Assembly: GCA_946625715.1 (NCBI GenBank)
Contig: CAMOTK010000001.1
Coordinates: 1-27,717 of the forward strand
Origin: an uncultured Prevotella sp.
Lineage (GTDB): Bacteria; Bacteroidota; Bacteroidia; Bacteroidales; Bacteroidaceae
DNA length: 27,717 nucleotides
Direction of reading: 5' to 3'
Below are positions 1 through 7,860 of this stretch, piece by piece; within the stretch, counting starts at the first letter, position 1, and every line of letters starts with the position of its first letter. Position numbers and translations under genes: made by a program. Under the pieces are notes generated by a model, which made no database searches, had not been told where the DNA came from, and saw only the letters and a list, made by a program, of their open reading frames with translations.

Positions 1-20
1 TTCATCTCAAATAATTGTCG

Positions 21-28
21 TACCTTTG
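21..28 (+). promoter_or_regulatory. Possible Bacteroidota -7 promoter element
   Basis: TACCTTTG matches the TAnnTTTG consensus of the primary sigma factor in Bacteroidota. The window edge cuts off most of the region where a -33 element would lie. A 30-codon ORF starts at 47 and ends at 139 just downstream, but nothing else supports it as a gene. The element could be a distal topB promoter or serve a short transcript. Confidence 0.3.
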
Positions 29-46
29 CAGAGGTGTTCTATTGCT

Positions 47-62
47 ATGCAAAAATTTGCAT
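47..62. repeat. Perfect 7-bp inverted repeat, operator-like
   Basis: ATGCAAA and TTTGCAT are separated by two A residues. The site lies about 18 bases after the -7 element at 21-28, where a repressor could overlap the transcription start. The repeat is seen directly; the operator role is inference. Confidence 0.35.
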
Positions 63-146
63 TCAGCCTAAAACCGAACTTCCTCATTTTTCCCTGTCTT
101 GCCTTTATTTCACGGTCATTCTGCGTTAATCTTCGATAATTGCTCT

Positions 147-175
147 TTTGTTACAACCTTTTTTTTGTAACTTTG
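147..175 (+). promoter_or_regulatory. topB promoter
   Basis: TTTG at 147-150 and TAACTTTG at 168-175 match the -33 and -7 elements used in Bacteroidota, with a 17-base spacer, slightly shorter than typical. The -7 element lies 22 bases before the topB ATG at 198. Confidence 0.65.
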
Positions 176-197
176 CAGGCAAATAAGAAAAGACGAC

Positions 198-2351
198 ATG
201 ATTGTTTGTATCGCAGAGAAGCCCAGTGTGGCACGCGACATCGCCCGAATACTGGGGGCTACGGCGTCGCACGAGGGCTATATGGAAGGCAACGGCTACC
301 AGGTGACGTGGACGTTCGGACACCTGTGCGAGCTGAAGATGCCTGAAGACTACACGCCCATGTGGAAGGCGTGGAGCCTCTCTTCGCTGCCTATGATTCC
401 GCCGCGCTTCGGCATCCGACTGAAGGAAGACGACGGCATCAAGAAGCAGTTTGCCACTATCGAACGACTGATGCAGGCGGCCGACGGCATCGTGAACTGC
501 GGCGACGCCGGCCAGGAAGGTGAGCTCATACAGCGCTGGGTGATGCAGAAGGCTCAGCCCACGTGCCCCGTGAAGCGCCTGTGGATTTCGTCGATGACCG
601 ACGAGGCCATCCGCGAAGGTTTTTCAAAGCTGAAGGACCAGTCGGAATACCAATCGCTCTACCTCGCCGGACTGTCGCGAGCCGTGGGCGACTGGCTCTT
701 AGGCATCAATGCCACACGCCTGTACACTATCAAATACGGTCAGAACCGCCAGGTGCTCAGCATCGGGCGCGTTCAGACACCCACGCTCGCCCTGATTGTC
801 AACCGCCAGAAGGAGATAGACAACTTCAAGCCGGAGCCCTACTGGGTGCTGGCCACCGTCTATCGCGACACCACGTTTACGGCCACGCAGGGCAAGTTCA
901 CGTCGAAGGAAGAGGGCGAGCAGGCCTTTGCCACCATCGAAGGCAAGCCCTTCACCGTGACCGACGTGCAGAAGAAGGCGGGCCGCGAGACGCCCCCGTC
1001 GCTCTTCGACCTGACGTCGCTGCAGGTGGAGTGCAACAAGAAGTTCGGCTTCTCGGCCGAGATGACGCTCAACCTCGTGCAGTCGCTCTACGAGAAGAAG
1101 TTCACCACCTATCCCCGTGTAGACACGACCTACCTTTCTGACGATATCTACGCCAAGTGTCCTCAGACGATGAACGGCCTGTTTCAGACGAAGTTCAGCG
1201 GTGTGGCGCCCTATGCCGAACTGGTGCGCCCGCTGGGCGGCAAGAAGTTGCTGAAGTCGAAGAAGGTGTTCGACTCGTCGAAGGTGACCGACCACCACGC
1301 CATCATTCCCACGGGCGTGCCGCCTCAGGGTCTGAGCGACGTGGAGCAGCGCGTGTTCGACCTCATTGCCCGCCGCTTCATTGCCGTGTTCTATCCCGAC
1401 TGTAAGTTCTCGACGACCACCGTTCTGGGTAAAGTGGAGACCCCCCATACGGCATCCGAGGAAGCGACCCCCCATACGGCCCCCGAGGGGGCTTCTATAG
1501 AGTTTAAGGTGACGGGTAGGGAGATTCTGGAGCCTGGATGGCGCGTCGTATTTGCAAAGGACAACGACGAAGACACTAACGTGTCCCCCTCGGGGGACGA
1601 CAGGGGGGTCACTGCCTCAGGGGACGACACCAAACTCCCTCACTTCCAGAAAGGCGAGACGGGGCCTCACGTGCCCACGCTCAGCGAGAAGTGGACCACC
1701 CCGCCGCCCTACTACACCGAGGCCACGCTGCTGCGCGCCATGGAGACGGCCGGCAAGCTGGTAGACGACGAGACGCTGCGCGCCGCCCTGAAGGAAAACG
1801 GCATCGGCCGTCCGTCGACACGTGCGGCCATCATCGAGACGCTCTTCAAGCGCCACTATATCCGCAAGGAGCGCAAGCGCCTTGTGGCCACGCCCACGGG
1901 CATCGAGCTCATCGACCTCATTCACGAGGACCTGCTCAAGAGTGCCGAACTGACGGGCATCTGGGAGAAGAAGCTGCGCGACATTGAGCGCCAGGAGTAT
2001 GCGCCTCAGCAGTTCATCGACGAGCTGAAGCAGCAGGTGACCAGCATCGTGCAACAGGTCATCAGCGACCAGTCGAACCGCCGCGTCACCGTGGAAGAGC
2101 CGGCGCCGGCCAAAGCCGCCAAGAAGACCGCAGCAACCGCCGACGGCGACAAACCCAAGCGCAAGCGCACCACGAAGAAGAAGGCCGACGCCCCAGCACC
2201 TGCTGCGACTGCGCCAACAGCCATACAGGTGGGACAGCCGTGTCCGCTCTGCGGCCAGGGCCACATCATCAAGGGCAAGACGGCCTTCGGCTGCAGCCGC
2301 TGGCAGGAAGGATGCACGTGGCGACAGCCGTTTGAGGCACCGACCTCGTAG
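198..2351 (+). CDS. topB: DNA topoisomerase III (type IA)
   Basis: Cytoplasmic type IA topoisomerase that cuts and passes single DNA strands, resolving recombination and replication intermediates. The 717-residue product opens with a Toprim domain (E7 in the AEKPS motif; acidic cluster D103, E107, E109 in DAGQEGE). The catalytic tyrosine is most likely Y305 in TTYPR. A conserved block near residues 500-560 (TEATLLRAMETAGKL and GRPSTRAAIIETL) belongs to the family core. The C-terminus has a Lys/Ala/Pro-rich linker, then a zinc-ribbon-like segment with cysteines in CPLCG and GCS/GCTW. Two low-complexity inserts, about residues 414-432 and 462-479, interrupt the core and are encoded by GC-rich repeats (listed separately). 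They preserve the frame, so the gene looks intact. The ATG at 198 sits just after a good promoter. Confidence 0.95.
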   Translation: MIVCIAEKPSVARDIARILGATASHEGYMEGNGYQVTWTFGHLCELKMPEDYTPMWKAWSLSSLPMIPPRFGIRLKEDDGIKKQFATIERLMQAADGIVNCGDAGQEGELIQRWVMQKAQPTCPVKRLWISSMTDEAIREGFSKLKDQSEYQSLYLAGLSRAVGDWLLGINATRLYTIKYGQNRQVLSIGRVQTPTLALIVNRQKEIDNFKPEPYWVLATVYRDTTFTATQGKFTSKEEGEQAFATIEGKPFTVTDVQKKAGRETPPSLFDLTSLQVECNKKFGFSAEMTLNLVQSLYEKKFTTYPRVDTTYLSDDIYAKCPQTMNGLFQTKFSGVAPYAELVRPLGGKKLLKSKKVFDSSKVTDHHAIIPTGVPPQGLSDVEQRVFDLIARRFIAVFYPDCKFSTTTVLGKVETPHTASEEATPHTAPEGASIEFKVTGREILEPGWRVVFAKDNDEDTNVSPSGDDRGVTASGDDTKLPHFQKGETGPHVPTLSEKWTTPPPYYTEATLLRAMETAGKLVDDETLRAALKENGIGRPSTRAAIIETLFKRHYIRKERKRLVATPTGIELIDLIHEDLLKSAELTGIWEKKLRDIERQEYAPQQFIDELKQQVTSIVQQVISDQSNRRVTVEEPAPAKAAKKTAATADGDKPKRKRTTKKKADAPAPAATAPTAIQVGQPCPLCGQGHIIKGKTAFGCSRWQEGCTWRQPFEAPTS
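1439..1492 (+). repeat. GC-rich 27-bp-period repeat, copy 1, inside topB
   Basis: Two direct units begin at 1439 and 1466. Each starts GACCCCCCATACGGC, and over 23 bases they differ at two positions. The second ends in a hairpin-forming CCCCCGAGGGGG (1480-1491). Translated, they give a nine-residue repeat (TPHTASEEA, then TPHTAPEGA). As I recall the family, other Bacteroidota TopB proteins lack this segment. Confidence 0.8.
1583..1628 (-). repeat. GC-rich 27-bp-period repeat, copy 2, inverted, inside topB
   Basis: Read on the minus strand, this block contains GACCCCCC, six variable bases, then CCCCCGAGGGGG, the same arrangement as copy 1. A diverged second unit lies 27 bases away (CTCGGGGGACGAC at 1589 and CTCAGGGGACGAC at 1616). 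It encodes SPSGDDRGV followed by TASGDDTKL. The hairpin GTCCCCC-TC-GGGGGAC spans 1583-1598. Confidence 0.8.
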
Positions 2352-2426
2352 GCGTGCAGTCCCATTTTTGTACGAAACTATAACAATTTGAACATATTTA
2401 CCACCAACAAACCAATAAAAAAGATG

Positions 2427-2434
2427 TACTTTTG
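2427..2434 (+). promoter_or_regulatory. Promoter -7 element for the GH105-GH106 unit
   Basis: TACTTTTG matches TAnnTTTG, 25 bases before the GH105 start at 2460. I see no convincing -33 element at the expected distance. The 108-base gap after topB contains no obvious terminator. Confidence 0.5.
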
Positions 2435-2459
2435 CATCTGATAAACAAACGAAAGACCT

Positions 2460-3566
2460 ATGAGAAAAATTTTCGCCACACTGGCCCTACTGACCATGAC
2501 TGTCGCCGCCACGGCGCAGCAGAACGTGCTCAATGCAGCACGCAAGACCAACGACTACTTCATGCAGAAGTACGACGACCCCACCGTGCCCACCAACGTG
2601 GGCCGCATACGCACCAGCAACCTCTGGACGCGTGCCGTCTACTACGAAGGTCTGATGGCCCTGAACGAAATTGACCCGCAGCAGCGCTACATCGACTACA
2701 CCACGCGCTGGGCCGACCACCACCAGTGGACCGCCCGCTACGGCGTGAAGGCCACCAATGCCGACGACCAGTGCTGTCAGCAGACCTACATCGAACTGCA
2801 CAAGCTCACCGGCCGCGGTTCGCTCGAGAAGACACGCGAGAACCTGCTCCTGCAGATGGCTACGGGCCGCAACGACTACTGGACCTGGATTGACGCCATC
2901 CAGATGGCTATGCCTGTATATATAAAGATGTATAGCGAGACACGCGACAAGCGCTTCCTCGACTATGCCATGCAGAGCTACACCTGGAGCCGCGACACCT
3001 GCGGCGGCGGACTCTTCAACACGGCCGAAGGACTGTGGTGGCGCGACAAGGACTACGTGCCCCCCTACAAGGAGAAGGACGGCCAGAACTGCTACTGGAG
3101 CCGCGGCAACGGCTGGGTCTATGCCGCCCTGGTGCGCTGCATGCAGGTGATGCCTAAGAAAGACAAGAACTACAAACGGCTGAAGCAGGACTTCATCCTC
3201 ATGAGCGAAGCACTGCTGAAGTGCCAGCGCGAGGACGGCTTTTGGAACGTCAGCCTCGTGTCGCCCGTCACCTACGGCGGTCCTGAGATGACGGGCACGG
3301 GCCTCTTCCTCTACGGCATGAGCTGGGGCATACGCAACGGCGTGCTCAAGGCCAAGCAGTATCGTCCGGCCTGCGACCGCGCCTGGCAGGCCTTAGAGAG
3401 CTGTCTGCACGACGACGGCTTCTTAGGCTACAACCAGGGCACGGGCAAGGAGCCTTCTACCGGCCAGCCCGTCACGTTCAACAGCGTACCCGACTTTGAA
3501 GACTACGGCACGGGCTGCTATCTGCTCGGCGCCGCCGAATACTACAAACTCATCACCAAAAAATAA
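2460..3566 (+). CDS. Unsaturated rhamnogalacturonyl hydrolase, GH105/GH88 type
   Basis: Predicted to remove the unsaturated galacturonic acid left at the non-reducing end of rhamnogalacturonan oligosaccharides by pectin lyases (YteR/RhiN-like family). The 368-residue protein begins with a signal peptide (MRKIFATLALLTMTVAATA, cut near AQ), so it is probably periplasmic. The rest reads as an (alpha/alpha)6 barrel of normal family length. WIDAIQMAMP includes D145, the likely general acid by position. The aromatic WSRGNGW motif (residues 213-219) and GTGLFLYGMSWG are typical of the family. The GH106 gene starts eight bases after its stop, so both are probably co-transcribed. Exact substrate length is not readable from sequence. 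Confidence 0.88.
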   Translation: MRKIFATLALLTMTVAATAQQNVLNAARKTNDYFMQKYDDPTVPTNVGRIRTSNLWTRAVYYEGLMALNEIDPQQRYIDYTTRWADHHQWTARYGVKATNADDQCCQQTYIELHKLTGRGSLEKTRENLLLQMATGRNDYWTWIDAIQMAMPVYIKMYSETRDKRFLDYAMQSYTWSRDTCGGGLFNTAEGLWWRDKDYVPPYKEKDGQNCYWSRGNGWVYAALVRCMQVMPKKDKNYKRLKQDFILMSEALLKCQREDGFWNVSLVSPVTYGGPEMTGTGLFLYGMSWGIRNGVLKAKQYRPACDRAWQALESCLHDDGFLGYNQGTGKEPSTGQPVTFNSVPDFEDYGTGCYLLGAAEYYKLITKK

Positions 3567-3574
3567 GCACGACA

Positions 3575-6133
3575 ATGAAACACCGACACATACTACTGAC
3601 TGTCCTTTCGTGTTTAGTCTGTTCGCTTTCGTTTGCACAACAATGGCCCACACCCCTTCCTGAGGCCAAGGCCGGCACGCGCTGGTGGTGGCTCGGCTCG
3701 GCCGTCGACCACGAGGGCTTGCAGTGGAATCTCGGTGAATATGCCCGCGTGGGCATCGGAGCGGTAGAGATTACGCCGCTCTATGGTGTGCAGGGCAATG
3801 AGGCCAACGACATCGACTTCCTCTCGCCGAAATGGATGGCGACGCTGCGCGACGTGCAGCAGATAGCCGACAAGAACGGCATCGAGGTAGACATGAACAA
3901 CGGCACGGGCTGGCCCTTCGGCGGTCCAGAGGTGCCGCTCGACGAGGCCGCCTGCAAAGTGCTGTTTGTCGACACGCTCGTTCTATCGGCCACGATGCCC
4001 GATGCTGCGCAGTTTGACCTGCCCGTGCAAGCGAAAGAAAAGCCCTACGCCAAGCATCTCTTCTCGAAGGCGTTTCCCACGGACAAGGCCGGCGAGTGGC
4101 GCATCATTGCCGTCTACCAGTCGCGCACCCGTCAGAAGGTGAAGCGTGCGGCCCCTGGCGGCGAGGGCTGGGTGATTGACCACTTCGACCGCAACGCCGT
4201 GAAGCACTACTTGGAACGCTTCGAACGGGCCTTCGCCACGTCGGGCGTTGCCTATCCCCACACGTTCTTCAACGACAGCTACGAGGTGTATGGCGCCAAC
4301 TGGACCCCTACCCTCTTCGACGAGTTTGCACGCCGACGCGGCTACCGGTTGGAAGACCATCTGCCCGAACTCTTAGACTTCCCCACCACTGGCGGTATGC
4401 CAGCCAGCCAGGTGCTGGCCGACTATCGCGAGACGCTGAGCGACCTGCTCTACGAGAACTTCACGCAGCAATGGGTCGACTGGGCCCACAGCCACGGCGT
4501 GATGGTGCGCAACCAGGCCCACGGTTCGCCCGCCAACCTGCTCGACCTGTATGCCGCCGTCGACATTCCCGAGATTGAAGGTTTCGGCCTTTCGGAACTG
4601 GGCATCAAGGGGCTGCGCACCGACCCCGGCAAGACGAAGAAGAACTACAGCGACGTGTCGATGCTGAAGTATGCACCGTCGGCTGCCCACGTCATGGGCA
4701 AGCGCTTCACGTCGAGCGAGACGTTCACGTGGCTGACCGAACACTTCCGCACCTCGCTCTCGCAGATGAAGCCCGACCTCGACCTGATGTTCACCTGCGG
4801 CGTCAACCACGTCTTCTTCCACGGGTCGTGCTACACACCGAAGAACGACGCCTGGCCCGGCTGGAAGTTCTATGCGTCCATCGACATGAGCCCCACCAAC
4901 ACCATCTGGCGCGACGCCCCTTACCTGATGCAGTACATTGAGCGCTGCCAGAGTTTTCTGCAGATGGGCCAGCCCGACAACGACTTCCTGGTCTACCTGC
5001 CCGTTCGCGACATGTGGCACAAGCGCCACGGCAAGGGCGAGAAGGGACTGCTCATGCAGTTCGACATCCACAAGATGGACCAGAAGGCGCCCGAGTTCAT
5101 CAAGAGCATCCTCACCATCGACAGCTTAGGCTACGACTGCGACTACATCAGCGACCGCCAACTGGCGAAGGTGCACGTGGCCAACGGTAAGCTGATGACC
5201 GAGGGCGGCACGGGCTACAAAGCCATCATCATACCCTCGGGCACCACCATCACGCCCGAACTGAAAGCACTGCTCAAGCCGCTGGAAGCCTACGTGGTCT
5301 ATGGCGAGAACGATGCCGAGATGGCCCGCTTTGCCAAGGCCGAGGCGATGAAGACCCGATACGGGCTGCGCGCCATTCGCCGCACCAACGACACGGGCCA
5401 CCACTACTTCATGGCCAACCTGACGCCCAACGACGTAGACGCGTGGGTGCCGCTGGCCGTAGAGGCTAAGCAGGCCACGTGGTTCGACCCCATGACGGGC
5501 CGCATTATGCCTGCCGAGGTGATGGGCGGCAGCGTGAAGATGGTGCTGCGCAGCGGCGAGTCGCGCATTCTGCAAGTGAGCAACCGGCCCGCAACGACCG
5601 TTCAGAAGCAGCCCGCCATCAAGGCTGCACCTGCCACCATCGACCTGACCGACAAGCCTTGGACGCTGACGTTCATAGAGTCGGTGCCGGCCATTGACCA
5701 GACATTCCAACTGAACAAATTGCAGACGTGGGAGAACCTGAACGAGCAGACCAAGACGCTGCGCGGCACAGGTGTCTACACTACCACCGTGAAGCTTAGC
5801 AAGCAGCAAGCCAGTCGCAACTGGCAGATAGAACTGGGCGACGTGCGCGAGTCGGCCCGCGTCTTCATCAATGGTCAACCGATTGGTTGCGCCTGGGCCG
5901 TGCCCTTCGTGCTCGACTGTCAGCACCTGCTGCACAAAGGGAAGAATGAGATTCGCATTGAAGTGACCAACCTGCCGGCCAACAGCATTGCCGAACTGGA
6001 CCGTAACGAGGTGCCTTGGCGCAAGATGAAAGAAATCAACGTGGTGGACATCAACTACAAAAAGACCACCTATGCCGACTGGGCGCCGATGCCGAGCGGA
6101 CTGAACAGCACGGTGCGCCTGATTGCACAATAA
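3575..6133 (+). CDS. GH106-family alpha-L-rhamnosidase
   Basis: Predicted to hydrolyse terminal alpha-L-rhamnose from pectic or other rhamnose-bearing glycans. The 852-residue protein has a signal peptide (MKHRHILLTVLSCLVCSLSFA), then the family's N-terminal signature (TRWWWLGSAVDHEGL). A TIM-barrel-like region carries conserved acidic segments VDIPEIEG (E333, E335) and SSETFTW (E382), which are candidates for the catalytic pair; I cannot assign roles. The last ~180 residues look like a beta-sandwich of galactose-binding type (IELGDVRESARVFINGQPIG). It is shorter than many GH106 enzymes, which often approach or exceed 1000 residues. It follows GH105 by eight bases. The rhamnose catabolic cluster is close by on the other strand, supporting rhamnose as product. 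Confidence 0.85.
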   Translation: MKHRHILLTVLSCLVCSLSFAQQWPTPLPEAKAGTRWWWLGSAVDHEGLQWNLGEYARVGIGAVEITPLYGVQGNEANDIDFLSPKWMATLRDVQQIADKNGIEVDMNNGTGWPFGGPEVPLDEAACKVLFVDTLVLSATMPDAAQFDLPVQAKEKPYAKHLFSKAFPTDKAGEWRIIAVYQSRTRQKVKRAAPGGEGWVIDHFDRNAVKHYLERFERAFATSGVAYPHTFFNDSYEVYGANWTPTLFDEFARRRGYRLEDHLPELLDFPTTGGMPASQVLADYRETLSDLLYENFTQQWVDWAHSHGVMVRNQAHGSPANLLDLYAAVDIPEIEGFGLSELGIKGLRTDPGKTKKNYSDVSMLKYAPSAAHVMGKRFTSSETFTWLTEHFRTSLSQMKPDLDLMFTCGVNHVFFHGSCYTPKNDAWPGWKFYASIDMSPTNTIWRDAPYLMQYIERCQSFLQMGQPDNDFLVYLPVRDMWHKRHGKGEKGLLMQFDIHKMDQKAPEFIKSILTIDSLGYDCDYISDRQLAKVHVANGKLMTEGGTGYKAIIIPSGTTITPELKALLKPLEAYVVYGENDAEMARFAKAEAMKTRYGLRAIRRTNDTGHHYFMANLTPNDVDAWVPLAVEAKQATWFDPMTGRIMPAEVMGGSVKMVLRSGESRILQVSNRPATTVQKQPAIKAAPATIDLTDKPWTLTFIESVPAIDQTFQLNKLQTWENLNEQTKTLRGTGVYTTTVKLSKQQASRNWQIELGDVRESARVFINGQPIGCAWAVPFVLDCQHLLHKGKNEIRIEVTNLPANSIAELDRNEVPWRKMKEINVVDINYKKTTYADWAPMPSGLNSTVRLIAQ

Positions 6134-6162
6134 GCCGTTCTGCCACACCTTTTCCCTCTGCC

Positions 6163-6221
6163 TTTTGCAAAAGTAAGCAAAATATTTTGCAGGAATCAAA
6201 TATTTTCTTACTTTTGCAAAA
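6163..6221. repeat. Perfect 15-bp inverted repeat with mirror-image -7 elements
   Basis: The arms are TTTTGCAAAAGTAAG (6163-6177) and CTTACTTTTGCAAAA (6207-6221), with 29 bases between. The right arm contains the plus-strand -7 element TACTTTTG (6209-6216). The left arm carries the same element on the minus strand (6175-6168), with TTTG 21 bases upstream on that strand (6200-6197). The left arm also sits in a perfect 12-bp palindrome (6162-6173). It may be a two-way promoter or an operator. Confidence 0.6.
6186..6216 (+). promoter_or_regulatory. Promoter of the helical-repeat kinase-like gene
   Basis: TTTG at 6186-6189 and TACTTTTG at 6209-6216 are separated by 19 bases, the usual Bacteroidota spacing. 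The ATG at 6250 follows 33 bases later. This is the best-formed promoter in the window. Confidence 0.7.
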
Positions 6222-6249
6222 AGAAAAAAACAGACACATAATTATAACA

Positions 6250-7761
6250 ATGAACAAAACAGTATTCTTCCTTCTACTCAGTCTGCTTCTTGGCTGCGTG
6301 ACTATCAACGCACAAGAAGCTAAGAAAAGCGAACTGGAACAGCGTGCAGATGCCGAGAAACAGAAAGGCAGCCTTATCAGTGCCCGCTACTCCTACATCC
6401 GTGCCTACGAGGACTACGTACGGAAAGGACAAACCAGGAAAGGCGTAGAGAGCGGCGTCAAGGCCGTGGCCCTCTACTATCGAGAGAACCTCTATCAGGA
6501 AGCATTCGACCTGGCACGCAACATCGACCAGACCATTGAGGCTGCTGACAAGCAGGCTGCCAGCGCCGTGAAGGCCAGCATGCACTATCTGGTATCGAAA
6601 GAGCGCATGCAGATGTACCTGAAGATGAGACGGGCCGCCAGCACCATGGACCACCTGAACATCATGGAGCGCTATGCCAACCTCTCGAGCGAGGAAGAAA
6701 TCAAGAACGACCTGCTCTACAACAAAGCCATCTACTACTACACCTTCGGCCCGCAGGAGAAGGGCAACGCCGTCTTCAAGGAGATGGCCTCGAAGCTGAC
6801 GGCCTCGAAGGAGTACGACAAGGTGGACGAGGTGTACAAGACGCTCATTGCCAACGGCCGCCGCAGCAACAATGCCAGCCTCGTGGCACAGTCGTATCGT
6901 AGCTACATGCAGTGGAAAGACTCGGTCAGCGCCCTGAAACTGGCCGACGAGACCGGTGCCCTGAAGCAGCGCATTGCCGAAAACGAGGCCTCGATAGCCG
7001 AGAAAGACAGCAAGCTCTCTACACGCGCCTGGGTCATTGGCGGACTGGGCGTGCTGGTAGGCATCCTGGCCGCAGCACTGGCTGTAGGCGCCTTTGTCAT
7101 GCTGCGCTTCATCATGCTCACCCGTAAGCAGAAGAACACCATCAAGCAGGTGAACGAGAACAACGCCCTGAAGGCTCAGTTCATCAGCAACATTGCCTCG
7201 CAGCTTGAGCCTACACTGCGCAAACTCGACCAGAAGTTGCCCGAGGTGAAGGCGCTCACCGGCTTCACCGAGCACATACAGACGCTCTCCGAACTGGAGT
7301 GCAACAGCGAGGAAGCCGTGGAAAAGGAAGACACGAAGATGCCACCCTACTGCGAGGGCGTGATGGACGAGGTGCGCAAGAAGGCCAAGAGCGGTATCAA
7401 CCTGACCGTCAATGCGCCCAACATGAGTGCCAAAATCAACAAGGAATACGTGTCGCACATCCTGACCTACCTGCTGAACAACGCCATCGAGTTCACGCCC
7501 GAAGGCGGCACCGTCAGCCTGGAGTTCAAGAAGCGCGGCGTCAACAAATACCAGTTCCTGGTGTCGGACTCAGGCCCCGGCATTCCCGAGGAGAAGCGTG
7601 AAGACGTGTTCAAGCCCTTCCTCGAAGTGCGCGACCTGACCCAAGGCGACGGTCTGGGCCTGCCCATCTGCCGACAGATGGCCATGAAGATGGGTGGCGA
7701 CCTGAGCATCGACCCCTCATTCAACAAGGGTGCCCGCTTCGTGCTCGACCTCTACGCCTGA
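6250..7761 (+). CDS. Membrane-anchored histidine-kinase-like protein lacking the phosphoacceptor His
   Basis: The 503-residue protein has an N-terminal signal peptide (MNKTVFFLLLSLLLGCVTINA), then about 210 residues of TPR-like helices, probably periplasmic. A short coiled coil, one membrane helix (about residues 260-287) and a linker follow. The degenerate DHp region reads FISNIASQLEPTL, and S317 occupies the place of the usual His in FLANMSHELRTPL. The C-terminal ATPase domain keeps the N box (NNAIEFT), G1 (DSGPGIP) and G2 (GDGLGLPI). It may bind ATP and act as a scaffold, a phosphatase-like partner or a kinase in trans. I chose ATG 6250 because it follows the promoter and starts the signal peptide; an upstream in-frame ATG at 6016 lies inside the GH106 gene. 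No response regulator is adjacent. The link to rhamnose genes is positional only. Confidence 0.8.
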   Translation: MNKTVFFLLLSLLLGCVTINAQEAKKSELEQRADAEKQKGSLISARYSYIRAYEDYVRKGQTRKGVESGVKAVALYYRENLYQEAFDLARNIDQTIEAADKQAASAVKASMHYLVSKERMQMYLKMRRAASTMDHLNIMERYANLSSEEEIKNDLLYNKAIYYYTFGPQEKGNAVFKEMASKLTASKEYDKVDEVYKTLIANGRRSNNASLVAQSYRSYMQWKDSVSALKLADETGALKQRIAENEASIAEKDSKLSTRAWVIGGLGVLVGILAAALAVGAFVMLRFIMLTRKQKNTIKQVNENNALKAQFISNIASQLEPTLRKLDQKLPEVKALTGFTEHIQTLSELECNSEEAVEKEDTKMPPYCEGVMDEVRKKAKSGINLTVNAPNMSAKINKEYVSHILTYLLNNAIEFTPEGGTVSLEFKKRGVNKYQFLVSDSGPGIPEEKREDVFKPFLEVRDLTQGDGLGLPICRQMAMKMGGDLSIDPSFNKGARFVLDLYA

Positions 7762-7780
7762 GCCGGCGCACCATTTCTAC

Positions 7781-7842
7781 AAAAAAGAACCGACGACCTT
7801 CCACGAAACTCATAATGAGTGGAAGGTCGTCGGTTCTTTTTT
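7781..7842. terminator. Two-way intrinsic terminator with 24-bp stem
   Basis: The arms 7781-7804 and 7819-7842 are perfectly complementary, with a 14-base loop. The outer six pairs are A/T, so each strand ends in a U-run. It lies between the convergent kinase-like gene (ends 7761) and MFS gene (ends 7861) and should serve both. Confidence 0.92.
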
Positions 7843-7860
7843 TACCTTATTCTTTCTATA

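Noticed and set aside
1430..1680. Frameshift or pseudogene in topB
   Set aside because: The repeat blocks keep the frame, and conserved topoisomerase motifs follow on both sides, so the gene looks functional.
5126..6199. 357-codon minus-strand frame opposite the rhamnosidase gene
   Set aside because: Biased composition without domain features, explained by GC-rich codon use of the real plus-strand gene. Antisense transcription from the repeat at 6163-6221 remains possible, but not as this protein.
6250..7761. Regulator of the rhamnose genes
   Set aside because: Position between the rhamnose enzymes and the transporter is suggestive, but it has its own promoter and a strong terminator, and nothing in the protein indicates rhamnose sensing.
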